Part shown: piece by piece, positions 50,972 through 61,579 of the stretch
How the letters are laid out: each line of letters begins with the position of its first letter
Position numbering within the stretch: the first letter of the stretch is position 1
From: Clostridiales bacterium
GTDB taxonomy: Bacteria > Bacillota > Clostridia > Christensenellales > Borkfalkiaceae
Length of the DNA: 64,000 nt
Assembly (NCBI GenBank): GCA_015069295.1
Contig: SVIW01000004.1
Coordinates: 60,096-124,095, forward strand
Direction: 5' to 3'
Notes under the pieces: generated by a model
The model's database searches: none
What the model saw: the letters and a program-made list of their open reading frames with translations, nothing else
Told to the model about the DNA's origin: nothing
Position numbers and translations under genes: made by a program

Positions 50972-52287
50972 TGGATACATACGGACAATACGGGTATGCC
51001 GAGACGCCCGCGCAAGATAACACGGCAAACAACCTTTCGGGGGTTGCAAAAATCAAGGTTATCGGCGTTGGCGGCGCAGGGAATAACGCCGTAGACAGAT
51101 TGATCGAATCGGGGTTAAAGAGCGCGGAGTATATCGTTGTCAATACGGATAATCAGGCTTTGGCTCGTTCTCGTTCGAACCGCCGTATTCAGATAGGGGT
51201 ACAGTTGACCAAAGGCTTGGGGGCAGGCGCAGACCCCACGGTAGGGAAAGCGGCGGCGGAAGAAAATAAAGAAGAAATTCAGGCGGCGTTAAAAGATACC
51301 GACCTGCTGTTCATTACCGCGGGTATGGGTGGCGGTACGGGTACGGGTGCTGCTCCCGTGATTGCGAAGATTGCGAAAGAAATGAAAATTTTGACCGTGG
51401 CGGTCGTAACCATTCCTTTCCAATTCGAGGCGAAAAAGCGTATGGACAACGCGATTACGGGGATTGAAGAATTGCGCAAATGCGTCGATTCGATTATTAC
51501 CATTCCCAACGATAAAATTCGCGAAGTCGTACCCAAGGGCACTTCCTTTGCAGACGCGTTAAAGGTAGCGGACGAGGTGCTTAGACAAGGGATTCGCGGG
51601 ATCGCGGAGCTGATTGTGAAACCTTCGCTTATCAACCTCGATTTTGCCGACGTGAAAACGACCTTGAAAGGGCGTGGGCTTGCGCATATGGGTATCGGTG
51701 TGGCAAAGGGTGAAAAACGTATTTTCGACGCCGTTCGTTGCGCCGTATGCAGTCCCTTGCTTAATACTACGATCGAAGGGGCGAGCTCGGTTATCCTCAA
51801 CGTTATCGGCGGAAAGGATTTGTCGCTTGACGAGGTTATTACCGCGGCGGATTTGGTAAAGGGCGTTATCGATTATTCGGCGAACGTTATTTTCGGCGCT
51901 TGTATTGACGAGGGTATGTCGGACGAGGTTGAGGTCGTCATTATTGCAACCGGGTTTAACAACTTGCAAAACGGGTTTGGTTTTGATACGCAAAACTCTT
52001 CCATTCGTCAAGCTTCCGCTTTGGCGCAAAAAATAGACGGCGTATACACGAACCGTGAAGCTTCGTCTTTTGGCGAACCGTTGCCCGTCATTCAAAAGCC
52101 CTATCCTTCGCAGGGCGTGCAGGAAACAAACGTGCCGTACGCGCAGCCCGTACAGCAGATCCAGCCGATTGCACCCGTTGCGTTCGAGCCGGACGATCCC
52201 ATTCCCGATTCAGCGGAAACGACGGATAAAAAACACCGTCCCCGGTTTGTGGATAGACTGATGCGTCGTAACGACGAGGAAAAATAA
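50968..52287 (+). CDS. ftsZ: Cell-division GTPase FtsZ
   Basis: GVGGAGNNAVDRLIESG, GMGGGTGTGAAPVIA; overlaps ftsA by ATGA. Confidence 0.98.
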   Translation: MMDTYGQYGYAETPAQDNTANNLSGVAKIKVIGVGGAGNNAVDRLIESGLKSAEYIVVNTDNQALARSRSNRRIQIGVQLTKGLGAGADPTVGKAAAEENKEEIQAALKDTDLLFITAGMGGGTGTGAAPVIAKIAKEMKILTVAVVTIPFQFEAKKRMDNAITGIEELRKCVDSIITIPNDKIREVVPKGTSFADALKVADEVLRQGIRGIAELIVKPSLINLDFADVKTTLKGRGLAHMGIGVAKGEKRIFDAVRCAVCSPLLNTTIEGASSVILNVIGGKDLSLDEVITAADLVKGVIDYSANVIFGACIDEGMSDEVEVVIIATGFNNLQNGFGFDTQNSSIRQASALAQKIDGVYTNREASSFGEPLPVIQKPYPSQGVQETNVPYAQPVQQIQPIAPVAFEPDDPIPDSAETTDKKHRPRFVDRLMRRNDEEK

Positions 52288-52297
52288 ATAAAAACGT

Positions 52298-52333
52298 AAA
52301 AGCGGCGTTTGTAGGGACAAACGCCGCTTTTCT
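52298..52333 (+). terminator. Terminator after ftsZ
   Basis: Perfect 15-bp stem AAAAGCGGCGTTTGT-aggg-ACAAACGCCGCTTTT. Confidence 0.88.
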
Positions 52334-52581
52334 ATACGGAGAAAGAGCACCCGCCTTGCGCGAATGCCCTTTCGAGGAAGAATAAATCAGATATGAGGAT
52401 AAGCAAAATAGTTTCAACAATCAAGTTTGTAAATCAAACAAGCTTGTTTAATCAATAATTTAGATTATTATACCACTAAAAAACGGAGAATGCAAGCATA
52501 TTTTAGCCAAAAAAGCGGATTTTTCATAAAAAAATAGAAATAGTTAGTATAAACGAGAAAAACGGCGCATATTCATATTCT

Positions 52582-53928
52582 ATGCGTTTAAAGGTATTGA
52601 AGCAGGCAAAAAACGTATATTTTATCGGCGTTGGCGGCGTGAGTATGAGTGCTTTGGCGAAACTCCTTTCCGTTTATAATTACAGCGTGTCGGGCAGCGA
52701 CGGGGTAAAAAGCGAGTCGTTAGACGCGCTTGCTTTTTACGGGGTACAGGTTTTTGTTGGGGAAGACGAAAATAGAAGTCAGCTTTTAGGGGCGGACGTC
52801 GTTGTGGTTACCGACGCGATTGGCTTAGAACACGTCGAGCTTGTCGCGGCGAAGAAACTCAAAAAACGGATCCTTTCCCGTTCGGAATTATTGGAAGGGG
52901 TGTGTCAAGAATTTTCAAACGTCGTGGCGGTCGCAGGGAGCCACGGAAAAACGACCTGTACTTCTATGTGCGCGCACGTTTTAAAAAGCTGCGGCGTGCC
53001 GTTTACGGCGCACATCGGCGGCGAGGATCAACGATTTGGTAATTTTTATTATAGCGGGGAAGAGTATCTTGTTAGCGAGGCGTGCGAATATAAGAGGAAT
53101 TTATTAAAAATTCCGTCGGACACCGCTATTTTATTAAACGTAGATAACGACCATATGGAGTGTTATAAAGACGGGGAAGACTTGACGAAGTGTTTTTATC
53201 AGTTTTGCAAGCGGGCGAAAACGGCGTTCGTTTGCGCGGACGACGAGCGGTGCGCAAAATTTGGGTTTTCTACGTTCGGGATTAGCAATCCGTTGGCGGA
53301 TTATCGGGCGACGGAGATACGGAAAAAGAACGAACGGTATTCGTTCACCGTCGAGGAATACGGAAAAGCGCTGTGTAGGGTAAAATTACAAGCGATTGGG
53401 TATTGCAACGTTTACAACGCTTTGGCGGCGTTTGCGGCGATGCGTTCGCACGGGTTTCACGAACGGGAAATTTCGCGGGGATTGGAAAATTTCGTTGCGG
53501 TAAAGCGGCGGTTTGAAAGGATTGGACAATACCGTGGCGCCGATTTTATTTGCGATTATGCCCATCACCCGCGGGAAATTCGTTCTACGTTATCGACGGC
53601 GCAGGGGGTGTGCAGAGGGAATCTGTACGTGGTCTTTCAGCCTCATACCTATTCTCGAACCAAACTGCTGCTGCGGGAGTTTATAGAGGTTTTGCAGCCG
53701 ATTAAAAATTTGATGATTTATAAAACCTTTCCCGCGCGTGAGAAATACGACGCTATGGGCAGCGCGGAGTTTTTGGCAAGAGAGGTGGGAGGCTGTCTGT
53801 ATGCGGAAAACGTAAACGTATTAAAAACTTGGCTAAAAAAAACCGTAAAAGAGGGGGACGCCGTACTCTTTTTAGGGGCGGGGGATATCTATTATGCGGC
53901 GCAATATTTATTGCGAGAATTGACCTGA
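52582..53928 (+). CDS. murC: UDP-N-acetylmuramate-alanine ligase
   Basis: VYFIGVGGVSMSALA, AGSHGKTTCTSM, CDYAHHPREI. Confidence 0.93.
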   Translation: MRLKVLKQAKNVYFIGVGGVSMSALAKLLSVYNYSVSGSDGVKSESLDALAFYGVQVFVGEDENRSQLLGADVVVVTDAIGLEHVELVAAKKLKKRILSRSELLEGVCQEFSNVVAVAGSHGKTTCTSMCAHVLKSCGVPFTAHIGGEDQRFGNFYYSGEEYLVSEACEYKRNLLKIPSDTAILLNVDNDHMECYKDGEDLTKCFYQFCKRAKTAFVCADDERCAKFGFSTFGISNPLADYRATEIRKKNERYSFTVEEYGKALCRVKLQAIGYCNVYNALAAFAAMRSHGFHEREISRGLENFVAVKRRFERIGQYRGADFICDYAHHPREIRSTLSTAQGVCRGNLYVVFQPHTYSRTKLLLREFIEVLQPIKNLMIYKTFPAREKYDAMGSAEFLAREVGGCLYAENVNVLKTWLKKTVKEGDAVLFLGAGDIYYAAQYLLRELT

Positions 53929-54013
53929 AAAAATTGCTTGGATTAAAAGCGGCAAAGAGGGGATTGTTTTATAAAAAACTCTCCTTTTTCGCCGTTTTTT
54001 TTCTTTGAAACTA

Positions 54014-54042
54014 TTGATAAATTCAAAAAAAAATGTTATAAT
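54014..54042 (+). promoter_or_regulatory. Sigma-A promoter of ftsK
   Basis: TTGATA-N17-TATAAT. Confidence 0.75.
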
Positions 54043-54072
54043 AAAAGAGTATTCGTAAAGGAGGTGTTTTCC

Positions 54073-57000
54073 TTGGAAGAAAAAGAGAAAAAAGCAAAAA
54101 AGAAAACCAGACAATCGGGAGATAAAAAGATATCTAACGCCGTTACCAAAGAGAGTATTTTGGCGACGGTTGCCTTGTTTTGCGTGATTATATTTTTGAT
54201 GCTTTGTACCTACGATTATATCTTCGGGGAGCTCGGTATTGCCGTTTACGCATCCTTGACGGGTTTGTTTGGGTATGCCGCTTATCCGCTGCTTTTGTGG
54301 GTAATTTGCCTTTCCGTGGCGGGTTTGTTTGGGAAACGTCTTTTCAAAAGCAGACGTTTTGGCGTATGCGTTACCCTTTCCGTCCTTTTTATCGCGTTGA
54401 TTTTACAAGTAGTTACAACCTATTCTTGGTTTGATAAGGGCGGGTATCTTACAGCGTGTTTCCGCGCGGGTGAATCGCTTGACAATACGAGATTTCCCGT
54501 TGTTACTGTGGCGGGTTGGGTTGGCGGCGTGTTCGTGTATCTTTTAGAAAAATTGCTTTCTAAAGTCGGTACGATTATTATACTTTCCCTCCTTGCCGTA
54601 TTCTTCCTGTATCTTTCCGTGGTTGCGGCGCGTAAAACTCCTACTGAAAAAACCGTGCAAGAAACGACGGAAACTGCGCCTACGGTGGAAATTCCGCTTT
54701 CCGCGCCCACCGCGCCCACCGCGCCTATCGCGCAGCCTGTACAATCGCCTGTCAGCGTACAGTCAAACGGACAAGCTCTTCCTTTGGGGAACGGGTACGT
54801 AAAGGCGGAAGAAGCTTCATCGCCCTCTTTTGCAATGCCTACGGTGAATCAACGGCCCGGTGTATCTTTGACGGAAGAAACGGCGACGGCAAACGCGTTT
54901 TCTCCCTTTGCGCCGCCGCAGGAAAAAGAAACCGAATATCCGTCCTTTGAAGATCCGCGCGCTTTCCTTTTTAGTGGAACGCCTGCGGAAAATTATCGAA
55001 AGAATTTATTGTTCGACCCCAACGCCAACGTCAATAAACGCCGTGCGGACGGGGGAGAGGGGTATATGCCTTCGTATACGGACGCTTATCAAGATTCCGT
55101 CAATAACAATGCAGAGCCCGTTCGACCCGTAAAAATCGTCAACGATACCGAGCCTTTGCAAAATTATCAAAGCGCATATCCTTCCTATCCAGCGTATCAA
55201 GAGCCCGTTCGCACCAACGAAGAGGTTTCTCCTTTCCAAGCAACGCAAGCAACGGAACCAGAGCGGGAAGAACCCGTCCGTTCAAGCTATGAAATGCCCA
55301 CGACTCCTGCGGAGCCGACTATGGAAAGAACGGATAGAGAAGAATATAGACGGCACGAGTATATGGATCTTTTCTCGACTTCCAACCCGAACGTGTTCGG
55401 CAGAGGGGACGGAGAAGAAAGAGAAGAAAGAGAAACGCCGACGGCGTTTCCCAACGAGAATACCGATCGGTTTGCCTTTAAAGAAGAAGATGCTGATCGT
55501 ACTCGCGGGGAAGAAGAGTTTACGAGGGAAGAACGCCGCAGCGGCATCAACCTTTTAGACGACGAAGAGGACTCCCGCTTGAGCGGTTTTGAACGGGGTA
55601 GAGATATTTTCGATACCTCTCGGGAAGCGGAAGAAAGGGGTTCAGAGGACGCTTTATTTGCGGACAGAGGCGTTGCGGATAGAGGGGCTGTATTTACGCC
55701 TGCCGAATCGATGCCGCCTGCTCCGATTGCGGAAAATAAGCCTGCGGAGGTAAGTAAACCGACGCCGCCCCCGCCCCCGAAGCCCCGCGTTATCCGTCCT
55801 TACGTACGGATTCCGTTGGACGATTTGGATTGCCGCGACGTCGAACCGACGGCAAACCACGAAGAGGTTGAGGAAACGAAAGCGACGATTATTTCCACGC
55901 TGGAAGATTTCAAGGTTACGGGCGCTTCGATTGCTTCCGTTACCTTTGGACCTACGGTTACCCGTTATAACGTAACCATTCCCCGCAACATCTCTCCGAA
56001 AAAGGTCGTGGCGCTCGATCAGTCGATTGCAATTTCCTTACATTCCAGCGGGGTCAACGTCTATCCCAACTATGAAGACGGGGTTGTGAGTATCGAAGTA
56101 CCGAACAAGGACAGGCAATTCGTGCAGTTGGGCAGTATGCTTGCAGGCGATACTTTCGTCAATGCAAAGCCCTCGTCGCTGATGTTTACGATGGGGAAAG
56201 ACGTAGCCAACAGAAAGGTCTACGGGGATATTTCCAAGATGATTCACTTGCTCGTTGCAGGTTCGTCCGGCTCGGGTAAAAGCGTTTTCTTGGGGTCTTT
56301 GATTATCAGTTTGATTTACAAATACTCCCCCGAAGAATTGCGTTTAATTCTTATCGACCCGAAAAAGACGGAATTCGTGCTGTATAACGATTTGCCCCAT
56401 TTGATGATTAACGAGATCATTACCGACGTAAATAAGGCGGTACAAAGCTTAAATTGGGCGATTGGGGAAATGAACCGCCGCTACGGCTTGTTTGAACAGA
56501 TGAGCCGTGCGGGTACGTACGTAGTCAATCTTGACCAATACAACGCCCAGCTTGAAAAGAGCAAACGCTTGCCTAAAATCGTTATCATTATCGACGAGCT
56601 TGCCGATTTGATGCTGGCGGCGAAAAAGGAAATGGAAGATAGAATCCAAAACCTTACGCAAAAAGCGCGTGCGGCGGGTATTCACCTCATCGTAGCAACG
56701 CAACGCCCGTCTACGGACGTTATTACGGGCGTTATCAAGAGCAATTTGCCTACTCGCGTTGGGTTCTACGTGGCGACGGACGTCGATTCGCGCGTAATCC
56801 TCGACCAGACGGGCGCGCAAAAATTGTTGGGTAAGGGCGACTTCTTGTATACGATGCCCGGTATTGCGGCGCCCATTCGTGTACAAAGCGCGTTTATTTC
56901 CACGGAAGAATCGCAAAAGGTCGTCAATTTTATCAAAAACAACAACGAAGCGTATTACGACGAAGAGGCGACGGCGTTTATCAATTCCCGCGGCGGGTAT

Positions 57001-57264
57001 GCGGGCGACGACAGCGCGGCAAGCGGCGACGGCGGTATGGTAGACCCGATTTATATCGAAGCTCTTCGACACGTCATTCTCACCGGCAGCGCGTCCATTT
57101 CTATGATACAGAGAAAATGCTCGGCGGGTTATAACCGTGCGGGCAAGATTGTCGAATGGATGGAAGAAATGGGGTACATTTCTCCTTTCGACGGCGCAAA
57201 ATCGAGAAAGGTTTTGATTACGCCCGAAGAATTCGAGAGTAAATACGGTCCGTTACAGCCGTAA
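54073..57264 (+). CDS. ftsK: FtsK/SpoIIIE-family DNA translocase
   Basis: 4-TM N-terminus, long linker, VAGSSGSGKSVFLGSLIISL, ATQRPSTDVITGVIK, C-terminal gamma domain; TTG after AAAGGAGGTG. Confidence 0.95.
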   Translation: MEEKEKKAKKKTRQSGDKKISNAVTKESILATVALFCVIIFLMLCTYDYIFGELGIAVYASLTGLFGYAAYPLLLWVICLSVAGLFGKRLFKSRRFGVCVTLSVLFIALILQVVTTYSWFDKGGYLTACFRAGESLDNTRFPVVTVAGWVGGVFVYLLEKLLSKVGTIIILSLLAVFFLYLSVVAARKTPTEKTVQETTETAPTVEIPLSAPTAPTAPIAQPVQSPVSVQSNGQALPLGNGYVKAEEASSPSFAMPTVNQRPGVSLTEETATANAFSPFAPPQEKETEYPSFEDPRAFLFSGTPAENYRKNLLFDPNANVNKRRADGGEGYMPSYTDAYQDSVNNNAEPVRPVKIVNDTEPLQNYQSAYPSYPAYQEPVRTNEEVSPFQATQATEPEREEPVRSSYEMPTTPAEPTMERTDREEYRRHEYMDLFSTSNPNVFGRGDGEEREERETPTAFPNENTDRFAFKEEDADRTRGEEEFTREERRSGINLLDDEEDSRLSGFERGRDIFDTSREAEERGSEDALFADRGVADRGAVFTPAESMPPAPIAENKPAEVSKPTPPPPPKPRVIRPYVRIPLDDLDCRDVEPTANHEEVEETKATIISTLEDFKVTGASIASVTFGPTVTRYNVTIPRNISPKKVVALDQSIAISLHSSGVNVYPNYEDGVVSIEVPNKDRQFVQLGSMLAGDTFVNAKPSSLMFTMGKDVANRKVYGDISKMIHLLVAGSSGSGKSVFLGSLIISLIYKYSPEELRLILIDPKKTEFVLYNDLPHLMINEIITDVNKAVQSLNWAIGEMNRRYGLFEQMSRAGTYVVNLDQYNAQLEKSKRLPKIVIIIDELADLMLAAKKEMEDRIQNLTQKARAAGIHLIVATQRPSTDVITGVIKSNLPTRVGFYVATDVDSRVILDQTGAQKLLGKGDFLYTMPGIAAPIRVQSAFISTEESQKVVNFIKNNNEAYYDEEATAFINSRGGYAGDDSAASGDGGMVDPIYIEALRHVILTGSASISMIQRKCSAGYNRAGKIVEWMEEMGYISPFDGAKSRKVLITPEEFESKYGPLQP

Positions 57265-57337
57265 AAAACAATTTTTAAAAACAGGCATACAGTTGTCATA
57301 TTTACCGTGATATACTGTAAGTGGAAAAAGGATAGAA

Positions 57338-58672
57338 ATGTTAGCAAACAAGAAGTTTGGGGTAATTTCGCTTGGTTGCGATAAAAACCGTGTAGACACG
57401 GAAAAATTGTTAGGGTTATTAAAAACCCGCGGGTATACGGTAACGTCTTCGCTTAAAGAAACGCAGATACTCATTATCAATACCTGCGCCTTTTTACAAA
57501 GCGCGCGGGAGGAAGCGATTGAAACGATCCTCGATTGCGCAGAGTATAAAGGGGACGACTTGGAAAAAATCGTCGTTACCGGTTGTTTGCCGCAAAAATT
57601 TATTTCGGAATTGTTCGACCCCTTGCAAGAGGTAGACGTCTTTCTTGGGATCAACGATTACGAAAAGATTTTCGAGGCGTTAGAGGAAGCGTATAAACGG
57701 GAAGAAAGACAAAATTTCGTTGGGAAAGGCAAGGACGGGTATTGGACCGAGCGGGTTTTAACCACGGACGAGCATTACGCCTATTTAAAAATAGCCGACG
57801 GGTGTTATAACCATTGTACCTATTGCCTTATCCCGAAAATCCGTGGAAAATACCGTTCCTATCCTATGGAAGAACTTTTAACGGAAGCGGAAAATCTCGG
57901 CGAGCTTGCCGAACTTATCCTCGTGGCGCAAGACACCACCCGTTACGGTGAAGATTTGTACGGGGAAAACAAATTCGTTGAACTTCTCCGCCGTCTGTCG
58001 GCGCTTGAAAATATCCAAAAAATCCGTTTGCTGTATTGCTATCCCGACGTTATTACGGACGAGCTTATCGAAGAGCTTGCAAGCAACGAAAAAATTATCA
58101 AATATATGGATATCCCTTTGCAGCACACCGAAGATAGAGTGTTAAAGCTGATGAATCGCAAGGGGACGAGAAAGGGGTATTTACAGCTTTTTAAAAAGCT
58201 GCGGGAGAGAATTCCCGGTATTGCCATTCGCTCCACCTTCATTGCGGGATTCCCCAGCGAAACCGAAGAGGAATTCGAGGGAATGAAAGCGTTTATAAAA
58301 GAGGCGAGATTATTCAACTGCGGGTTCTTTGCTTACTCGCGTGAGCCGGATACGGGCGCGTACCGTTTGAAAGGACAAATCCACCACGCCACGAAAAAAA
58401 GACGGGTCAAGGCTTTATATCAAACGCAAGAAAGAGTTGCGCAAGAACTTCTCTCTTCGTTTGTTGGAAAACGGATAGAGGTGCTTTGCGACGGTATTGA
58501 TTATGATAAAAATTGCTTTGTGGGCAGAGCGTATTGCAACGCGCCCGATATCGACGGCAAGGTGTATTTCCACGCAGGCGAAGCGATGCAGGGAGAATAT
58601 TACGAAGTTTTGATTGAGCGCAACGATAGCTACGATTTGTACGGCCGTACGGACGATTACGAAGGAGAATAA
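57338..58672 (+). CDS. rimO: Ribosomal protein S12 methylthiotransferase
   Basis: GVISLGCDKNRVDTE, NTCAFL, DGCYNHCTYCLIPKIRGKYRS, TRAM-like C-terminus. Confidence 0.95.
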   Translation: MLANKKFGVISLGCDKNRVDTEKLLGLLKTRGYTVTSSLKETQILIINTCAFLQSAREEAIETILDCAEYKGDDLEKIVVTGCLPQKFISELFDPLQEVDVFLGINDYEKIFEALEEAYKREERQNFVGKGKDGYWTERVLTTDEHYAYLKIADGCYNHCTYCLIPKIRGKYRSYPMEELLTEAENLGELAELILVAQDTTRYGEDLYGENKFVELLRRLSALENIQKIRLLYCYPDVITDELIEELASNEKIIKYMDIPLQHTEDRVLKLMNRKGTRKGYLQLFKKLRERIPGIAIRSTFIAGFPSETEEEFEGMKAFIKEARLFNCGFFAYSREPDTGAYRLKGQIHHATKKRRVKALYQTQERVAQELLSSFVGKRIEVLCDGIDYDKNCFVGRAYCNAPDIDGKVYFHAGEAMQGEYYEVLIERNDSYDLYGRTDDYEGE

Positions 58673-58678
58673 GAAAAA

Positions 58679-59275
58679 ATGAATTTGCCTAATAAAATTA
58701 CGATGGTACGGATATTGATGATTCCCGTCTTTATCGCGGTGTTTTATTTAAACGGGATTTGGGATTTTGCTTACGGTATGGCGGCGATTATTTTCGCGCT
58801 GGCGGCTTGTACTGATTTTTTGGACGGCTATATCGCCAGAAAATACAAATTGGTAACCAATTTGGGAAAATTCCTCGACCCGATTGCCGATAAAGTATTG
58901 GTTTCTACGGCAATGATTTTGCTTTTGACGATGAAAGACGCGCTGCTTGGATTTTTACCGTTTGCGGACGCGGCGTATATCGCGCTTGCCGTTTGCGTAT
59001 GCGTGATTATGGCAAGAGAATTGATTATCAGTGCTTTCCGTCAAATTGCGGCGACCCGCGGTTTGGTGCTTGCGGCGGAAAAGCTTGGAAAATACAAAAC
59101 TACCTTCCAAGACGTCAGCATTTTTGCGTTGCTGCTTTCCGCTTCGCTCACCTCGACGGCAGGCGAAATCGTAGGCTATATCGGTTTGGGTTTGTTTGCG
59201 GTTGCGACCGTGCTGACCGTGTGGTCGGGGATTTCTTACGTAGTAAAAAACAAACAGGTTTTGAAAGACGCATAA
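58679..59275 (+). CDS. pgsA: CDP-diacylglycerol-glycerol-3-phosphate 3-phosphatidyltransferase
   Basis: DFLDGYIARKYKLVTNLGKFLDPIADK. Confidence 0.95.
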   Translation: MNLPNKITMVRILMIPVFIAVFYLNGIWDFAYGMAAIIFALAACTDFLDGYIARKYKLVTNLGKFLDPIADKVLVSTAMILLLTMKDALLGFLPFADAAYIALAVCVCVIMARELIISAFRQIAATRGLVLAAEKLGKYKTTFQDVSIFALLLSASLTSTAGEIVGYIGLGLFAVATVLTVWSGISYVVKNKQVLKDA

Positions 59276-59288
59276 TAAGAGGAAATCG

Positions 59289-60392
59289 ATGAAAAACGCT
59301 TGCATCGTCGTACAAAAAAGAATAGAGCCCGCTCATAACGGGGTGTCGTCGGTGCTTCGCGCCTTTGCCGATTGCGGATATTTTTTCAGCGAAGTCCGTA
59401 TACTGTTGCAAAGGGAAACGGAAAAGCTGCAAAAGACGGTTGCGGAGTTAAAAAAAGAGGCGGAAAACATTTTGTTGCTTGCAGATAAATCCGCTTTGAC
59501 CGTTATAAAAGGGAGTTTCTTAGACAGCTTTTCGAATGCGACGATGAAAAATTCGTTGTCGGGAGCAGGAATTTATGCAGATAAAAATTCGGCGCTGTTT
59601 TTGCTTTCTGCCGACGAAACGGAAACGGGTGCGGCGTACGTAAAAAACGCTTGCGTGTCCTTTTTACAGCAAAAACAGGGCGTACGGTTTGACAAGTTAA
59701 GCATTCGCGCGGTGGGTGCAAACGAAAGGCGGGTTTTGGGTCTGCTTTCGGATGCGGCGACGGTAGGCGAGGGAAAAATCACCTGCCTATATACCCGTAA
59801 ATACGAGGAAGACCGCATCGAAATTCTCTACGACGACAGAACTCCGAAAATGTTGATAGACGATGTGCTTCGACTGTTCGTTGAAGGATTAGGCGATACC
59901 GTGTACGCGCTTAACGACGTTTCCTTGGAAGAACAAGTGATATCGCTGCTGAAATTACGTAAACGAAAAATCAGCGTAGCCGAATCGTTTACGGGCGGGG
60001 GGATAGCCAAACGGTTGACCTCTGTTTCGGGTGCAAGCGCCGTATATTTTGAGGGACTAAACACCTATCACGAAGATTCGAAACGAAAGCGTTTGGGAGT
60101 CAACGAATTTACGTTGCGCTCAAAAGGCGCCGTTTCCGATCAAACGGCGTACGAAATGGCGGCTGGGTTGTTACAGACGGGGGATTGCGACGTCGCCTTG
60201 GCTACGACGGGGCTTGCAGGACCGAACAGCGACCGCTTTGGGTTGCCCGTAGGGCTTTGCTTTTTGGCGGTCGGTACGAAAGAACGGATACGGGTGTATC
60301 GGTACGTTTTTAACGGAAATCGGGAAGAAATCACCGAAAAAGCAATCAATTACGCGCTCTATTACGCCTATCGGCTGTTAAAAGACGAATAA
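59289..60392 (+). CDS. cinA: CinA-family protein
   Basis: C-terminal SVAESFTGGGIAKRLTSVSGAS...ATTGLAGP; upstream of recA; divergent N-terminal half. Confidence 0.85.
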   Translation: MKNACIVVQKRIEPAHNGVSSVLRAFADCGYFFSEVRILLQRETEKLQKTVAELKKEAENILLLADKSALTVIKGSFLDSFSNATMKNSLSGAGIYADKNSALFLLSADETETGAAYVKNACVSFLQQKQGVRFDKLSIRAVGANERRVLGLLSDAATVGEGKITCLYTRKYEEDRIEILYDDRTPKMLIDDVLRLFVEGLGDTVYALNDVSLEEQVISLLKLRKRKISVAESFTGGGIAKRLTSVSGASAVYFEGLNTYHEDSKRKRLGVNEFTLRSKGAVSDQTAYEMAAGLLQTGDCDVALATTGLAGPNSDRFGLPVGLCFLAVGTKERIRVYRYVFNGNREEITEKAINYALYYAYRLLKDE

Positions 60393-60422
60393 AAAAGGAA
60401 AAAATATAGGAGATATAAATCA

Positions 60423-61451
60423 ATGGCTAATGAAAAAAACACGGAAAAGATGAAAGCGTTGGACGCCGTTTTATTGCAGATTGAAAAGCAGTACGGTAAA
60501 GGCTCGATTATGCGTCTTGGCGACGAGGCTGGGCAAACGGAAATCGAAGTAATTCCCTCGGGCTGTCTTACGCTCGATTTGGCGCTCGGGATCGGCGGTT
60601 TCCCGCGCGGTAGAATCATCGAAATCTACGGTCCCGAATCTTCGGGTAAAACGACGGTAGCTCTGCACGCCGTTGCAGAAGCGCAAAAAATGGGCGGCGT
60701 TGCGGCGTTCATCGACGCAGAACACGCATTGGACCCCGTTTACGCAAAGAAATTGGGGGTAAATCTTGACGATTTGTACGTTTCCCAACCCGATACGGGC
60801 GAACAAGCCCTCGATATCACCGACGCTTTGGTAAGAAGCTCGGCGGTGGATATTATCGTTATCGACTCGGTTGCGGCGTTGACCCCGAAAGCGGAAATCG
60901 AAGGAGATATGGGGGATTCGCACGTAGGCTTGCAGGCTCGTTTGATGTCGCAAGCTCTTCGTAAATTGACGGCAATCGTCAACAAATCGAAAACCTGCGT
61001 TATCTTTATCAACCAGCTTCGCGAAAAGGTCGGCGTTATGTTCGGCAACCCCGAAACCACGCCGGGTGGGAAAGCTTTGAAATTCTATGCGAGTATGCGT
61101 TTGGATATCCGTAAAACGGACACTTTGAAGGACGCGGACGGCGCGATGGGTAACCGTACGAAGGCGAAAATTGTAAAAAACAAATTAGCGCCTCCTTTCC
61201 GTCAGGCGGAATTCGACATCGTCTTTGGCGAAGGGATTTCGCAGGAAGGCTGTATTATGGATATGGGCGTGCAGTACGACATCATCGGCAAGAGCGGCGC
61301 GTTTTATAGCTATAACGGCAATAAGATTGCGCAGGGTAAGGAAAAACTTCGTTCCTATCTTCGTGAAAACCCCGAAATCAAAGCGGAAATCGAACAAAAA
61401 ATCCGCGACGCAGCGCACGGGAAATTAGAAGAAACTGCAGACGAAGAATAA
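60423..61451 (+). CDS. recA: Recombinase A
   Basis: [43 protein letters not shown]. Confidence 0.99.
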   Translation: MANEKNTEKMKALDAVLLQIEKQYGKGSIMRLGDEAGQTEIEVIPSGCLTLDLALGIGGFPRGRIIEIYGPESSGKTTVALHAVAEAQKMGGVAAFIDAEHALDPVYAKKLGVNLDDLYVSQPDTGEQALDITDALVRSSAVDIIVIDSVAALTPKAEIEGDMGDSHVGLQARLMSQALRKLTAIVNKSKTCVIFINQLREKVGVMFGNPETTPGGKALKFYASMRLDIRKTDTLKDADGAMGNRTKAKIVKNKLAPPFRQAEFDIVFGEGISQEGCIMDMGVQYDIIGKSGAFYSYNGNKIAQGKEKLRSYLRENPEIKAEIEQKIRDAAHGKLEETADEE

Positions 61452-61483
61452 AAATAATAAAACCGCAAAACAAAAACGAAAGA

Positions 61484-61517
61484 CCGACGGCGTAAGAGTC
61501 GTCGGCTTTTTATTTTT
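61484..61517 (+). terminator. Intrinsic terminator after recA
   Basis: CCGACG ... CGTCGGCTTTTTATTTTTT. Confidence 0.75.
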
Positions 61518-61550
61518 TACGGTTTAGGCAAAGTATTTTCCGTCAAACAA

Positions 61551-61579
61551 TTGACATTTCAGGAAATATATTGTACAAT
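61551..61579 (+). promoter_or_regulatory. Sigma-A promoter of rny with operator-like palindrome
   Basis: TTGACA-N17-TACAAT; 22-bp palindrome 61564-61585. Confidence 0.8.

Noticed and set aside
52436-52449. Palindrome AAACAAGCTTGTTT between ftsZ and murC
   Set aside because: Short, in AT-rich spacer, no clear promoter register; could be chance.
52560-52590. Sigma-K-like CATATTCTA at the murC start, and apparent lack of an SD
   Set aside because: The box overlaps the start codon and murC should be vegetative; probably chance, though a leaderless start or different start codon is possible.
54709-54735. Tandem GCGCCCACC repeat in ftsK
   Set aside because: Encodes the Ala/Pro/Thr linker of FtsK; ordinary low-complexity coding repeat.
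57288-57319. Inverted repeat TACAGT...ACTGTA upstream of rimO
   Set aside because: Only 6 bp arms with a 20-bp gap; weak evidence.
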